From: UBA7960 sp964348755
Lineage (GTDB): Bacteria; Bacteroidota; Bacteroidia; Bacteroidales; UBA7960
DNA length: 60,355 bases
Reading direction: 5' to 3'
Assembly: GCA_964348755.1 (NCBI GenBank)
Contig: CAYGDW010000012.1
Location: forward strand, 1 to 60,355
Part shown: in pieces, positions 15,884-23,766 of the stretch
Position numbering within the stretch: the first letter of the stretch is position 1
How the letters are laid out: the number at the start of each line of letters is the position of its first letter
The notes under the pieces: model-generated
Database searches by the model: none
The model's input: only the letters and a program-made list of their open reading frames with translations
What the model was told of the DNA's origin: nothing
Made by a program: the position numbers and the translations under genes

Positions 15884-15914
15884 CAAATGTAAAACATTTT
15901 TCTGATTCTGCAAA
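15884..15914 (-). promoter_or_regulatory. Consensus Bacteroidota promoter for tRNA-Glu/rpsT
   Basis: Read on the minus strand: TTTG (15911-15914), a 19-base spacer, TACATTTG (15884-15891). This matches the Bacteroidota -33/-7 consensus exactly and places the transcript start some 16 bases before the tRNA 5' end at 15861. Confidence 0.8.
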
Positions 15915-16159
15915 AGCCAATGATTATTTTATTGAAAAAGGGAACAAAAAATGCCTTTAACCACATTTCATAAATCAAAGACTGGAACCAAAAAAGGATT
16001 CAGGCGAAGTCAATTTTCAATGATATATTATTAAATTAAAGGTGCTATAAACTACACTGTGTTTTAAAATATCATTCTTTAGTCTAATAAAATATTAAAA
16101 TTTTGAAATTGGTCAAACTTGCAAATAGGTGGTTTACTGCTTTCAATACCATTTTTTAA

Positions 16160-16167
16160 TATATTTG
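16160..16167 (+). promoter_or_regulatory. -7 box for the OmpA/TPR lipoprotein gene
   Basis: TATATTTG fits TAnnTTTG, 57 bases before the ATG at 16225. The -33 region has only TTTA (16133-16136). Confidence 0.5.
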
Positions 16168-16224
16168 TACTGTCAAATAAAGTATAATCGGAAACAAAAA
16201 ATCTTAATTTCCTAATAAATAAAA

Positions 16225-17979
16225 ATGAGAAACCCTATGAAAAGTGTCAACTTCAGAATTTTAGCTTTAATGTTGCTTGCTGCCACTGTTTTTAGCGGCT
16301 GCGGTATAAGCAAAATGGTTAAAAACTACGAAAGCCAGGTAAATTTCACCCCTGCTACCAATCCCCTTGAGAACCATGGCGGAAAAGTTGCTGCCAATGT
16401 AAAAGGTAATATCAGCGAGAATTATTTCCGTCGCAGGGCCATTATGGAAGTAACCCCAGTATTGAAGTTTAATGGTGGCGAACAGGAAATGCCAACAGTT
16501 ACTCTCAGGGGCACGCGCACCACTTCGGCTGGCACCATGATTAACCGCGACCTGGCCAGCAGTTTCGACCTAAACAACACCATTAACTTCAAGCCTGAAA
16601 TGCTTGAATCGGAACTTGTTCTCAGAACCAGGATTTACCGCGAAGGCCGCGAGCACCGCGCTTCAATTCTTCCCGAGAGAAAAGTTGCCGATGGTACAAT
16701 TAACACTTCACAGCGGGTTGACAAGACTGGCTTTACCGTTGCCTTTTTGCCCGACAGGTACGAAAAAGTTGTTATTCATACCGAAAAAGCTGACCTGTAT
16801 TTTGCTTATATGAGGCATAATAATGACCCGCGCCTTGCTCTGAACCGCGATGCAGCTGCCCAGGCTAAACTTACTGCTCTCGAAAACCACATTAAGAAAG
16901 GCTGGCAGTTTCATTCAATTGAAGTAAATGCATGGGCTTCGCCCGAAGGCGAGGTGGCCTTTAACGAAAAGCTTGCTGAAAACCGCTCTAAAACTGGTAA
17001 TAAATACCTGACAGATTTCTTTACAAGAATTGAAAAAGCAACTAAAACTACTATTGCACGACCTGCATTTAAGGTTACAGCCAAAGGCGAAGATTTCGAT
17101 GGTTTTATGGCTGCCCTCAACGCCAGCAACCTCCCCGACAAGCAGGCCATTGCCAATGTAATTAACGCCCAGGTAGCTCCTTCCGAAAGGGAAAGAAGGA
17201 TTAAGGACATGACCCTGATTTATGCAGAAATTGAAAAAATCCTGGCCCCACTGCGTCGTGCCGAATTTGTTATAAGTTTGCTGGAGCCCAAGAAAACCGA
17301 CAGCGAAATAGCCAGGCTTTCTACAGCCGACCCTTCGAAGCTTACCATGGAAGAACTGCTTTATGCTGCCACCCTTACCAACGACCTGAAAACAAAACTG
17401 GCTATTTACAAAGCCGGCCAGCAGCTTTTCCCAAGATGTGCAAGATTTTTCAACAATGCTGCTGCTGTTAACATTAAATTAGGCAATATTGATGCAGCTG
17501 CAAAAGATCTCGAAACTGCTAATCAGCTGGCCCCTGGCAATCCCTCTATTCAGAACAACCTCGGCATTGTGGCCTCTGTTAAGGGCGACTATGTTAATGC
17601 CAAGAATCTTTTTACAACCGCCAACACAAGAGATCTAAACACTGCTTCCAACATTGGCGTAATGAATCTACTCAAGGGCGATTATCAGGCAGCAGCTACC
17701 AATCTGGCAACTGCTACCTGCACTTACAACCTGGCTATGACCCAGCTTATGACCGGAAATCAGCAGGCAGCTCTCAACACCCTTAACTGCACGCCTGAAA
17801 CTCCGCAGGTATTCTACCTCAAAGCCATTATCGGCGCTCGTCGCAACGATGCCAACCTGCTTTTTGACAACCTTAAGAAAGCCATTGCTGCAGAGCCTGG
17901 CTATAAAGAAATTGCAAAGAAAGACCGCGAATTCATCCGCTTTTTCACTCGCACCGAATTTCAGGAAATCGTAAGATAA
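16225..17979 (+). CDS. Lipoprotein with OmpA-like domain and C-terminal TPR repeats
   Basis: 584 residues. A lipoprotein signal ends in TVFSGC, making C26 the lipidated residue; a second ATG at codon 5 would also fit. The middle part (about residues 220-270) carries an OmpA/MotB-like stretch, VNAWASPEGEVAFNEKLAEN followed by R-S-K-T-G-x-x-Y-L, which in that fold binds peptidoglycan. From about 385 to 560 there are TPR-like helices (FFNNAAAVNIKLGNIDAAAK, NNLGIVASVKGDYVNAKNL). The order OmpA then TPR is the reverse of the common Bacteroidota TPR-then-OmpA proteins. Likely a periplasm-facing outer-membrane lipoprotein anchoring or organising the envelope. Single gene with its own promoter and terminator. 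Confidence 0.75.
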   Translation: MRNPMKSVNFRILALMLLAATVFSGCGISKMVKNYESQVNFTPATNPLENHGGKVAANVKGNISENYFRRRAIMEVTPVLKFNGGEQEMPTVTLRGTRTTSAGTMINRDLASSFDLNNTINFKPEMLESELVLRTRIYREGREHRASILPERKVADGTINTSQRVDKTGFTVAFLPDRYEKVVIHTEKADLYFAYMRHNNDPRLALNRDAAAQAKLTALENHIKKGWQFHSIEVNAWASPEGEVAFNEKLAENRSKTGNKYLTDFFTRIEKATKTTIARPAFKVTAKGEDFDGFMAALNASNLPDKQAIANVINAQVAPSERERRIKDMTLIYAEIEKILAPLRRAEFVISLLEPKKTDSEIARLSTADPSKLTMEELLYAATLTNDLKTKLAIYKAGQQLFPRCARFFNNAAAVNIKLGNIDAAAKDLETANQLAPGNPSIQNNLGIVASVKGDYVNAKNLFTTANTRDLNTASNIGVMNLLKGDYQAAATNLATATCTYNLAMTQLMTGNQQAALNTLNCTPETPQVFYLKAIIGARRNDANLLFDNLKKAIAAEPGYKEIAKKDREFIRFFTRTEFQEIVR

Positions 17980-17997
17980 TTCTGCAATGGCACACAT

Positions 17998-18030
17998 AAA
18001 AAAGCCAGCCTTTTCGGCTGGCTTTTTTTA
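17998..18030. terminator. Bidirectional intrinsic terminator
   Basis: Stem agccagcc/ggctggct (18003-18010 and 18016-18023), loop ttttc, flanked by A and T runs on either side. It serves the lipoprotein gene from the left and the folK-dNK operon from the right; the dNK stop codon lies in its T run. Confidence 0.9.
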
Positions 18031-18663
18031 TACAATCTTAATCCGGCTTATCCCTTTGGGGTATTCCTGGTTTATAGCACCCACAATTTTTGCAAAATCC
18101 GTTGGGCTGGCTACAAAATCAGCATCATTAACATCTAAAAGGAGAATTCTGAGCTGGGGTTGCTGCTTTAGGTAATCGAGATAGCTTTCCTGTATTTTAT
18201 CGAGATACTCATCGGGTATTCGTTGCTCATACTCCCTTCCCCGCATTTTTATGTTGTTTTGCAGCCTCGAGGTAGAAACAAACAAATGTACCAGCAAATC
18301 GGGCCGTGGCAGGTTGGCGTTCATTATGTTGAAAAGGGTAAGAAACAGCTGATATTCGTCGTCATTGAGCGTTTTACGCGCAAAGATGAGCGATTTGTTC
18401 AAGAAATAATCTGAAATGGTAAAGTTGGCAAACAATTCCTGGTTGGCCAGCTCGCGCTTAAGCTGCTGATAGCGCTCGGCCAAAAACGAAAGTTCGAGGG
18501 GGAATGCATATTTTTCCTGGTTTTCATAAAACTTTGCCAGAAAAGGGTTGCCTTCAAATTGCTCAAGAATAAGTTTGCCATTATACTTATTTGCAATTTT
18601 GGTGGCAAGGGTGGTTTTGCCAGCGCCAATATTGCCTTCAATGGCTATGTAGTTATACAACAT
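18028..18663 (-). CDS. Deoxynucleoside kinase
   Basis: 211 residues of the dNK/TK2 family. It phosphorylates deoxynucleosides in nucleotide salvage. Seen: Walker A GNIGAGKTT (about 10-18), the E-x-F-x-x-N-P-F-L segment (EQFEGNPFLAKFY), SDYFLNKSLIFA, and the Arg-rich LID (KMRGREYEQRI). Which base it prefers cannot be read from this. The start lies 11 bases after the folK stop, and the folK-dNK pair is common in Bacteroidota, so the two are co-transcribed. Confidence 0.9.
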   Translation of the reverse strand: MLYNYIAIEGNIGAGKTTLATKIANKYNGKLILEQFEGNPFLAKFYENQEKYAFPLELSFLAERYQQLKRELANQELFANFTISDYFLNKSLIFARKTLNDDEYQLFLTLFNIMNANLPRPDLLVHLFVSTSRLQNNIKMRGREYEQRIPDEYLDKIQESYLDYLKQQPQLRILLLDVNDADFVASPTDFAKIVGAINQEYPKGISRIKIV

Positions 18664-18674
18664 TTTAAACTGTT

Positions 18675-19187
18675 TTAATTTTGAGTGCTGCCTGTGTGGC
18701 CCAGTTTAACAACCGCAAGCTTGTCGGGGCAAATTCCAAGAAGCTCGTACAATGTTTTTCCAAAAACCGGGTGAACCATTTCGGGAGCAATTTCAACAAG
18801 GGGCAACAATGTAAAACGCCTTAAATGAAGGCGCGGATGCGGAATCTCAAGGATTTTACTTACAATAACCTGATCGTTATAAAACAAAATATCAATATCT
18901 AAAGGGCGAGATTCAAGGCATTTTACTTTTCGCACCCGCCCCAGCAAAGATTCAATCTTCAAAAGTGATTCGAGCAATTCGGCCGGGTTCAGCCTTGTTT
19001 CGACCATAAGCGCCTGATTTAGAAAATGATTTTCGGACTTAAAACCCCATGGTTCAGTTTGGTAAACCGAACTGGAATTTAAGATGCTTCCAACCCTTAG
19101 AACAATGCTTTGGCGGGCATAGTTAAAGGTATTAATCACATCGCCCTGGTTACCGCCTAGCAGAAGAAAAACCTTATTCGTTGCCAC
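18675..19187 (-). CDS. folK: 2-amino-4-hydroxy-6-hydroxymethyldihydropteridine diphosphokinase
   Basis: 170 residues. It transfers pyrophosphate from ATP to 6-hydroxymethyldihydropterin in folate synthesis. The family pattern is clear: LLLGGNQGD at the N-terminus, SSVYQTEPWGF, LNQALMVETRL, ESLLGRVR and the signature RPLDIDILFYND, then IPHPRLHLRRFTLLPLVEIAP. It is first in the folK-dNK operon, divergent from sppA. A TATTTTTG -7-like box lies at 19224-19231 on the minus strand, without a good -33 box. Confidence 0.96.
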   Translation of the reverse strand: MATNKVFLLLGGNQGDVINTFNYARQSIVLRVGSILNSSSVYQTEPWGFKSENHFLNQALMVETRLNPAELLESLLKIESLLGRVRKVKCLESRPLDIDILFYNDQVIVSKILEIPHPRLHLRRFTLLPLVEIAPEMVHPVFGKTLYELLGICPDKLAVVKLGHTGSTQN

Positions 19188-19335
19188 CTTGCAATACTTT
19201 TGCTAATATCCGGCAAAATTCATCAAAAATATTGTGAAACCAAAACAAATAATTGCTTTGATACCAACGAAGGAAAGGCCGGATTTATTAATATTGCAAT
19301 AATTTTCTATTTCAAGCATTTAATTCGACAAAACC

Positions 19336-21108
19336 ATGAAACAGTTCTTTAAGTTTATGCTGGCTTCCATGCTGGGTTTTTTGATTTCGTGCATTATCCT
19401 TTTCTTTCTTTTTGCAGGAATGTTGGCCTCGGTGGCTTCTTTTTCGAAAAGGGAGGTAGTGCAGGTAAAACCCAAATCGGTTTTACACCTAACGCTCAAT
19501 AACCAGATTGTTGACCGCGGTGGCGCTGATCCCTTCGACTCATTCAATTTTATGAGTTTTGAAGTGGGCTCGGCCACAGGTTTGAATGACATTTTAGCGA
19601 ATTTGAAAAAAGCGGGCAAAGACCCCAACATTGAAGGTGTGTTTTTAGATATGAGCCTTGTACTGGCTGGCTGGGGCACAATAGACGAGATACGCCAGGC
19701 CCTTATTGAGTTTAAAAAAACAGATAAATTTATTGTTGCTTATGGCGAGAATTACACACAAAACGCTTATTACCTTGCTACGGTAGCCGACAAGGTTTAT
19801 CTGAACCCAGAAGGCATTATCGATTTCAGAGGGTTGAACTCCGAATTGACTTTTTTCAGGAATATGCTTGAAAAGCTTGGGATTGAGCCTCAGGTAATTA
19901 GGCACGGTAAATACAAAAGCGCTGCAGAGCCATTTTTTCTTGAAAAAATGAGTGCTGAAAACCGCGAGCAGGTACTGGCTTATGTAGGTAGTATCTGGAA
20001 CAGTGTGCTTCAAGGCATTTCCGACAGCAGGGGCTTGACCATAGAGCACCTGAACAAAGTAGCCGATGGCTTTAATACCAGAAGTGCCGACCTGGCCCTC
20101 GAGTGGCAGATGATTGATGGCATAATGCACCGCGATGAATTGCTCGAGGAGTTGCGCGCGCGCCTCGACGTGAAGAACACCACTGACATAGAATTTGTTG
20201 AACTTGGGAAATACCATAGGGTGCCGGAAAACACAAACCGCAAATCGCCGCGCAGCCGCGACAAAATCGCGGTGGTTTACGGCACAGGCCCCATTATTTC
20301 GGGGCAGGGCACCGAAACCAGCATGGGCTCTGACAGGATTGCTGCAGCCTTGCGCGAGGCTCGGCAAGACACCACCGTAAAAGCAATAGTGTTTCGAATT
20401 AACTCGCCAGGGGGAAGCGCACTTGCCTCAGAGGTTATACTGCGCGAAGTTATTCTTGCCAGCCAGGTAAAACCTGTAATAGCGTCGATGGGCGATGTGG
20501 CTGCTTCGGGGGGGTATTATGTAGCTTGCGCAGCCGATATGATTATTGCCAGCCCAAACACAATTACCGGGTCAATCGGGGTTTTTGGACTGATTCCGAA
20601 TATGCAGAATTTCTTTAACCAAAAACTGGGCATTACTTTCGACAATGTAAAAACCAATGAATATGCCGACCTTATGACGGTTTCGAGGCCTCTAACCAAC
20701 AATGAAAAGGCTTTGATACAGGAAACCGTTGAAAATGTTTACACTACCTTTATTGGCCATGTTTCGAAGGGGCGCAACCTTAGCCCAGAACAGGTTGACA
20801 GCATTGGCCAGGGCCGGGTATGGAGTGGTGCTGAGGCCAGGCAAATAGGCCTGGTTGATGAGTTTGGGGGGATTAGCCTGGCCATTGAAAAAGCTGCAGA
20901 AAAAGCCGGGCTCGAAAGCTACCGCATTGTTGAGTACCCTAAACGCAAAGACTTTGTTGCAAGACTCATGGAGAATTTTGGCAGTATGCAGGAAACCTTC
21001 GTAAAACGCAAACTTGGCGAAGCTTTCAGGTATTATGAGCAGGTTAATAAAGTGAACGAAATGACCGGCATTTTAACCCGTTTGCCCTACGATATAATTA
21101 TTGAATAA
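19336..21108 (+). CDS. sppA: Signal peptide peptidase SppA, long (67K) type
   Basis: 590 residues, membrane-anchored by an N-terminal segment (about 7-30). It degrades cleaved signal peptides at the inner membrane. Two tandem S49 domains are present. The catalytic Lys is K194 in YKSAAEPF in the first domain and the nucleophile is S391 in GDVAASGGYYVA in the second, the arrangement of E. coli SppA. Other family stretches: VFRINSPGGSALASE and NTITGSIGVFGL. It is divergent from folK and closed by a terminator at 21126-21157. Confidence 0.95.
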   Translation: MKQFFKFMLASMLGFLISCIILFFLFAGMLASVASFSKREVVQVKPKSVLHLTLNNQIVDRGGADPFDSFNFMSFEVGSATGLNDILANLKKAGKDPNIEGVFLDMSLVLAGWGTIDEIRQALIEFKKTDKFIVAYGENYTQNAYYLATVADKVYLNPEGIIDFRGLNSELTFFRNMLEKLGIEPQVIRHGKYKSAAEPFFLEKMSAENREQVLAYVGSIWNSVLQGISDSRGLTIEHLNKVADGFNTRSADLALEWQMIDGIMHRDELLEELRARLDVKNTTDIEFVELGKYHRVPENTNRKSPRSRDKIAVVYGTGPIISGQGTETSMGSDRIAAALREARQDTTVKAIVFRINSPGGSALASEVILREVILASQVKPVIASMGDVAASGGYYVACAADMIIASPNTITGSIGVFGLIPNMQNFFNQKLGITFDNVKTNEYADLMTVSRPLTNNEKALIQETVENVYTTFIGHVSKGRNLSPEQVDSIGQGRVWSGAEARQIGLVDEFGGISLAIEKAAEKAGLESYRIVEYPKRKDFVARLMENFGSMQETFVKRKLGEAFRYYEQVNKVNEMTGILTRLPYDIIIE

Positions 21109-21125
21109 CAGTCATGTTTTAAACC

Positions 21126-21157
21126 ACTAAAAAAGGGGTTTCGGCCCCTTTTTTAGT
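21126..21157. terminator. Bidirectional intrinsic terminator
   Basis: Perfect 13-bp stem (21126-21138 with 21145-21157) with a 6-base loop, and A/T runs inside the stem. It serves sppA and the convergent dihydroorotate-dehydrogenase-like gene. Confidence 0.9.
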
Positions 21158-21177
21158 TTAAGCAAGCAAAGAATACT

Positions 21178-22191
21178 CTAAACCTGAGGATATTTTTTCA
21201 AAATATCGAAAGGCCTCATTAGCAAATCGACATATTGTGCCCGCTGAAATGCGTAAGGGTCTTTGCTGTTAACTTTTGCAAGCTTGCCCTTAAAATCGTC
21301 AACTGTCGAAAAGCCCTTGTTGCTCATCCAGGCCTCAATTTCGCCGAGCATTTGCGTAACATGTTCGGCCTTGTTGCGATAAATTGCACTAACAATCTGT
21401 ACTGCATCGGCCCCGGCAAGCAAAAGTCGAACAACATCATGGCCAGTATAAATTCCAGTATTGCTGCAAATACTCCCTTTTATGTTTTTGTGCAACAAAC
21501 CGGCATAGCGCAACGGCAGGCGGTAGCTACCAGTTTGGCTTAGGTTAAAAGGGAATGTAAGCCCCACTTTTTCAACATCAATTTCGGGCTGATATAAATT
21601 GTTAAAAAGCACAAAACCATTGGCTCCGGCCTGATCCATTTTTTTGATAAGATTTAGGGGATTTGTATAAAAAGGGCTTAGTTTAACACTCACCGGAATT
21701 TTTACTTTCCCCTTTATGGTTTTTAAAACCTGAATCTGCTCTTCCTCAATTTTTGAAGGATCAAGGTTAAAATCGACCTGGGTGTTGAAGAAATTCAGTT
21801 CAAGGGCGTCGATTCCGGTTTTTTCCATTTCAAGGGCGTACTCAAGCCATGTTGAATAATTAATACAATTCAGGCTGCCAACCACCGGAATGCCTACTGC
21901 CTTTTTCAACCCACTCAGTTTTTCGAGGTGCTCAGCTGGCCCAGCATGGGCAAGGCTTGGGAAAATTTTCAGCATTTCAGCATTGCGCTCGTTGTACTCT
22001 TTTAAGTTTTCGTCCAATTGAATGGACTCAAGGCTGATTTGCTCCTCGAACAATGACTTGAAAACAATGGCTGCAATACCAGCATCTTCAAGTTTGCGCA
22101 CAGCATCGAGGTCGAACGCAAGGTTGCAGGCACCTAAAATAATCGGGTTTTTCAGCTTCAAACCCATATAAGTCGTTTTCAAATTTGTCAT
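21178..22191 (-). CDS. Dihydroorotate dehydrogenase-like protein
   Basis: 337 residues, a flavin-dependent TIM barrel of the DHOD/PyrD superfamily. Seen: GLKLKNPIILGACN, VVGSLNCINYSTWLEYA, ALELNFFNTQ, IPVSVKLSPFYTN, GANGFVLFNNLYQPEID, and the late phosphate-binding part GADAVQIVSAIYRNKAE. It belongs to the group annotated 'dihydroorotate dehydrogenase-like' in Bacteroidota; the true substrate is unknown and it is not clearly the pyrimidine enzyme. No partner pyrK or pyr gene is near. It stands alone, ends at the shared terminator, and starts divergently from the radical SAM gene. Confidence 0.85.
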   Translation of the reverse strand: MTNLKTTYMGLKLKNPIILGACNLAFDLDAVRKLEDAGIAAIVFKSLFEEQISLESIQLDENLKEYNERNAEMLKIFPSLAHAGPAEHLEKLSGLKKAVGIPVVGSLNCINYSTWLEYALEMEKTGIDALELNFFNTQVDFNLDPSKIEEEQIQVLKTIKGKVKIPVSVKLSPFYTNPLNLIKKMDQAGANGFVLFNNLYQPEIDVEKVGLTFPFNLSQTGSYRLPLRYAGLLHKNIKGSICSNTGIYTGHDVVRLLLAGADAVQIVSAIYRNKAEHVTQMLGEIEAWMSNKGFSTVDDFKGKLAKVNSKDPYAFQRAQYVDLLMRPFDILKKYPQV

Positions 22192-22422
22192 AATTTTCCT
22201 CCGGTTAAGTTTATTGTATGTTAAATTTATAAATTAAATCTCAGGAATGCAAATTATCGTTCCAAAATAATTAGATTTTACGGAAATTTAGCTTTTGGCT
22301 AAATATTGTTAAATCAGAAGAAATACAAGGAGGCATTTGGCGGCTATTTATTGTTTTTTGCTATCTTTATAAAATTCTAATGGCTGATAATCAAATATTT
22401 AATCAACATAATCGATTTAATT

Positions 22423-23466
22423 ATGGAAAAGAAGAGCAGGCGACTGTTTTTGCGTTCGGCCTTAGCCCTGTCGGGTCTGAGCCTTGTTCCGCCATTATTA
22501 TTCAGGGGGTTTCAAAACCAAACCTCAGCCATGAACAGAAGCGATTACGAACCAGGTTTTTTAAAGCTTCACCGAAGCGGGGAGTTGAAAGCCCGCGGAG
22601 ACATTATGTGGGAAAAGATGAGCCGTTGTACCATTTGCCCGCGCAAGAGCGAAACCAACAGGCTTCGTGGGCGTCGGGGCGATTGCAAGTCGAACTCGAG
22701 CCTTGAGATTTCGTCGGCTCATCCCCATTTTGGCGAAGAAACCGAGCTGGTGGGCAGCCACGGTTCGGGCACAGTATTTTTTACAAACTGCTCGCTGCTT
22801 TGCGTTTTCTGCATAAATTACGAGGTGAGCCACCTTGGGCACGGGCGCACTTATAGCATACGCGAGTTGGCAAACATGATGCTGCTGTTGCAACGACAAG
22901 GCTGCCATAACCTAAACCTTGTTACCCCAACCCACTATGCCCCGCACATTTTACTGGCACTCGACAATGCCGCTGCCCGTGGCCTTCGTTTGCCTGTGGT
23001 TTACAATACCTGCAGCTGGGAAAACATTGAAATATTGCAAATGCTCGAAGGGGTCGTTGACGTATATCTTGCCGATTATAAATATGCCGATGGGGTGGCT
23101 GCCAATAAATATTCGCCGGGTGCAAAAAACTACCCCGAAATAACCCAACGGGCATTGCTCGAGATGCACCGGCAGGTTGGGCTGGCCATTGCCGATAAAA
23201 GAACCGGGCTTATAAACCGTGGATTAATGATACGCCACCTTGTAATGCCCAACAATGTGGCGCAAAGCGACAGGGTAATGCAATGGATTGCCGCCAACCT
23301 GCCCAAAGAAACTTATGTAAATATAATGTCGCAATACACGCCAATGTTTCGTGCGGGCGAGTTTCCTGAAATTGCCAGAAGAATAACCGTTGCCGAATAC
23401 AATCATGCGGTAACTGCTGCCCGCAGGGCCGGCCTTAGCAATTTGAGGCTGCAAATGAGATCCTAG
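22423..23466 (+). CDS. Radical SAM protein of the PflX-like group with a Tat-type N-terminus
   Basis: 347 residues. The radical SAM cluster motif is C123-x3-C127-x2-C130 (NCSLLCVFC). Ahead of it, C69-x2-C72 and C88 (RCTICPRK, RRGDCKS) form the extra Cys set typical of the PflX/COG1313 group, whose substrates are unknown. The N-terminus is unusual: KKSRRLFLRSALALSGLSL is a good twin-arginine signal (S-R-R-x-F-L-R) followed by a hydrophobic stretch, suggesting export of the folded Fe-S protein or membrane anchoring. A -7-like TATCTTTA at 22362-22369 with TTTG at 22336-22339 may be its promoter. No precursor peptide gene or partner lies beside it. Confidence 0.85.
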   Translation: MEKKSRRLFLRSALALSGLSLVPPLLFRGFQNQTSAMNRSDYEPGFLKLHRSGELKARGDIMWEKMSRCTICPRKSETNRLRGRRGDCKSNSSLEISSAHPHFGEETELVGSHGSGTVFFTNCSLLCVFCINYEVSHLGHGRTYSIRELANMMLLLQRQGCHNLNLVTPTHYAPHILLALDNAAARGLRLPVVYNTCSWENIEILQMLEGVVDVYLADYKYADGVAANKYSPGAKNYPEITQRALLEMHRQVGLAIADKRTGLINRGLMIRHLVMPNNVAQSDRVMQWIAANLPKETYVNIMSQYTPMFRAGEFPEIARRITVAEYNHAVTAARRAGLSNLRLQMRS

Positions 23467-23500
23467 AATCCAAAAAAAAATACTTCAGGAAAGAAAATAC

Positions 23501-23539
23501 AGCAGGAGGTGGCACGGTAATCCACCTCCTGCTCTTTTT
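23501..23539. terminator. Terminator after the radical SAM gene
   Basis: Perfect 12-bp stem (23501-23512 with 23522-23533), 9-base loop, followed by ctttttaa. Confidence 0.9.
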
Positions 23540-23585
23540 AACCACCAAAACAAAACAACATTAACCAAAAAAAACAACTAAAACC

Positions 23586-23651
23586 ATGCAAAACTTTTTG
23601 AAGCTGGTTCTGCTTAAACAGCACAGCAATTTAAACAAACTTTTAAAATAA
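23586..23651 (+). CDS. Possible 21-residue peptide
   Basis: Reads MQNFLKLVLLKQHSNLNKLL plus one Lys, then TAA: a short amphipathic, Lys/Leu-rich peptide. It lies after the terminator and has no visible promoter or database-like features. Chance alone could give such a frame, so it is listed only as a candidate. Confidence 0.15.
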   Translation: MQNFLKLVLLKQHSNLNKLLK

Positions 23652-23766
23652 AGCAAGAAATTTTCGGCCTTTTTCTTATCCGATATTATTTTTTTGCACA
23701 AGTAGCCTTTGGCCATTTTAGGAGGCTGCTTCAAAAAAAAAGTTCAAGATAAAATAAGCAATAGTA

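Larger units (their letters stand above)
15862..16224. other. Divergent intergenic region with promoters on both strands
   Basis: No gene seen. It holds the tRNA/rpsT promoter (minus) and, on plus, TATATTTG at 16160-16167 for the OmpA/TPR lipoprotein. The rest is AT-rich without clear repeats. Confidence 0.6.
23467..23766. other. Convergent intergenic region
   Basis: It contains the terminator at 23501-23539 and a 21-codon open frame at 23586-23651 (+), listed separately. The rest is A-rich and shows no clear element. Confidence 0.5.

Noticed and set aside
22380..22706. 108-codon frame overlapping the start of the radical SAM gene
   Set aside because: Another frame of the same DNA; the radical SAM frame has the Tat signal and cysteine motifs.
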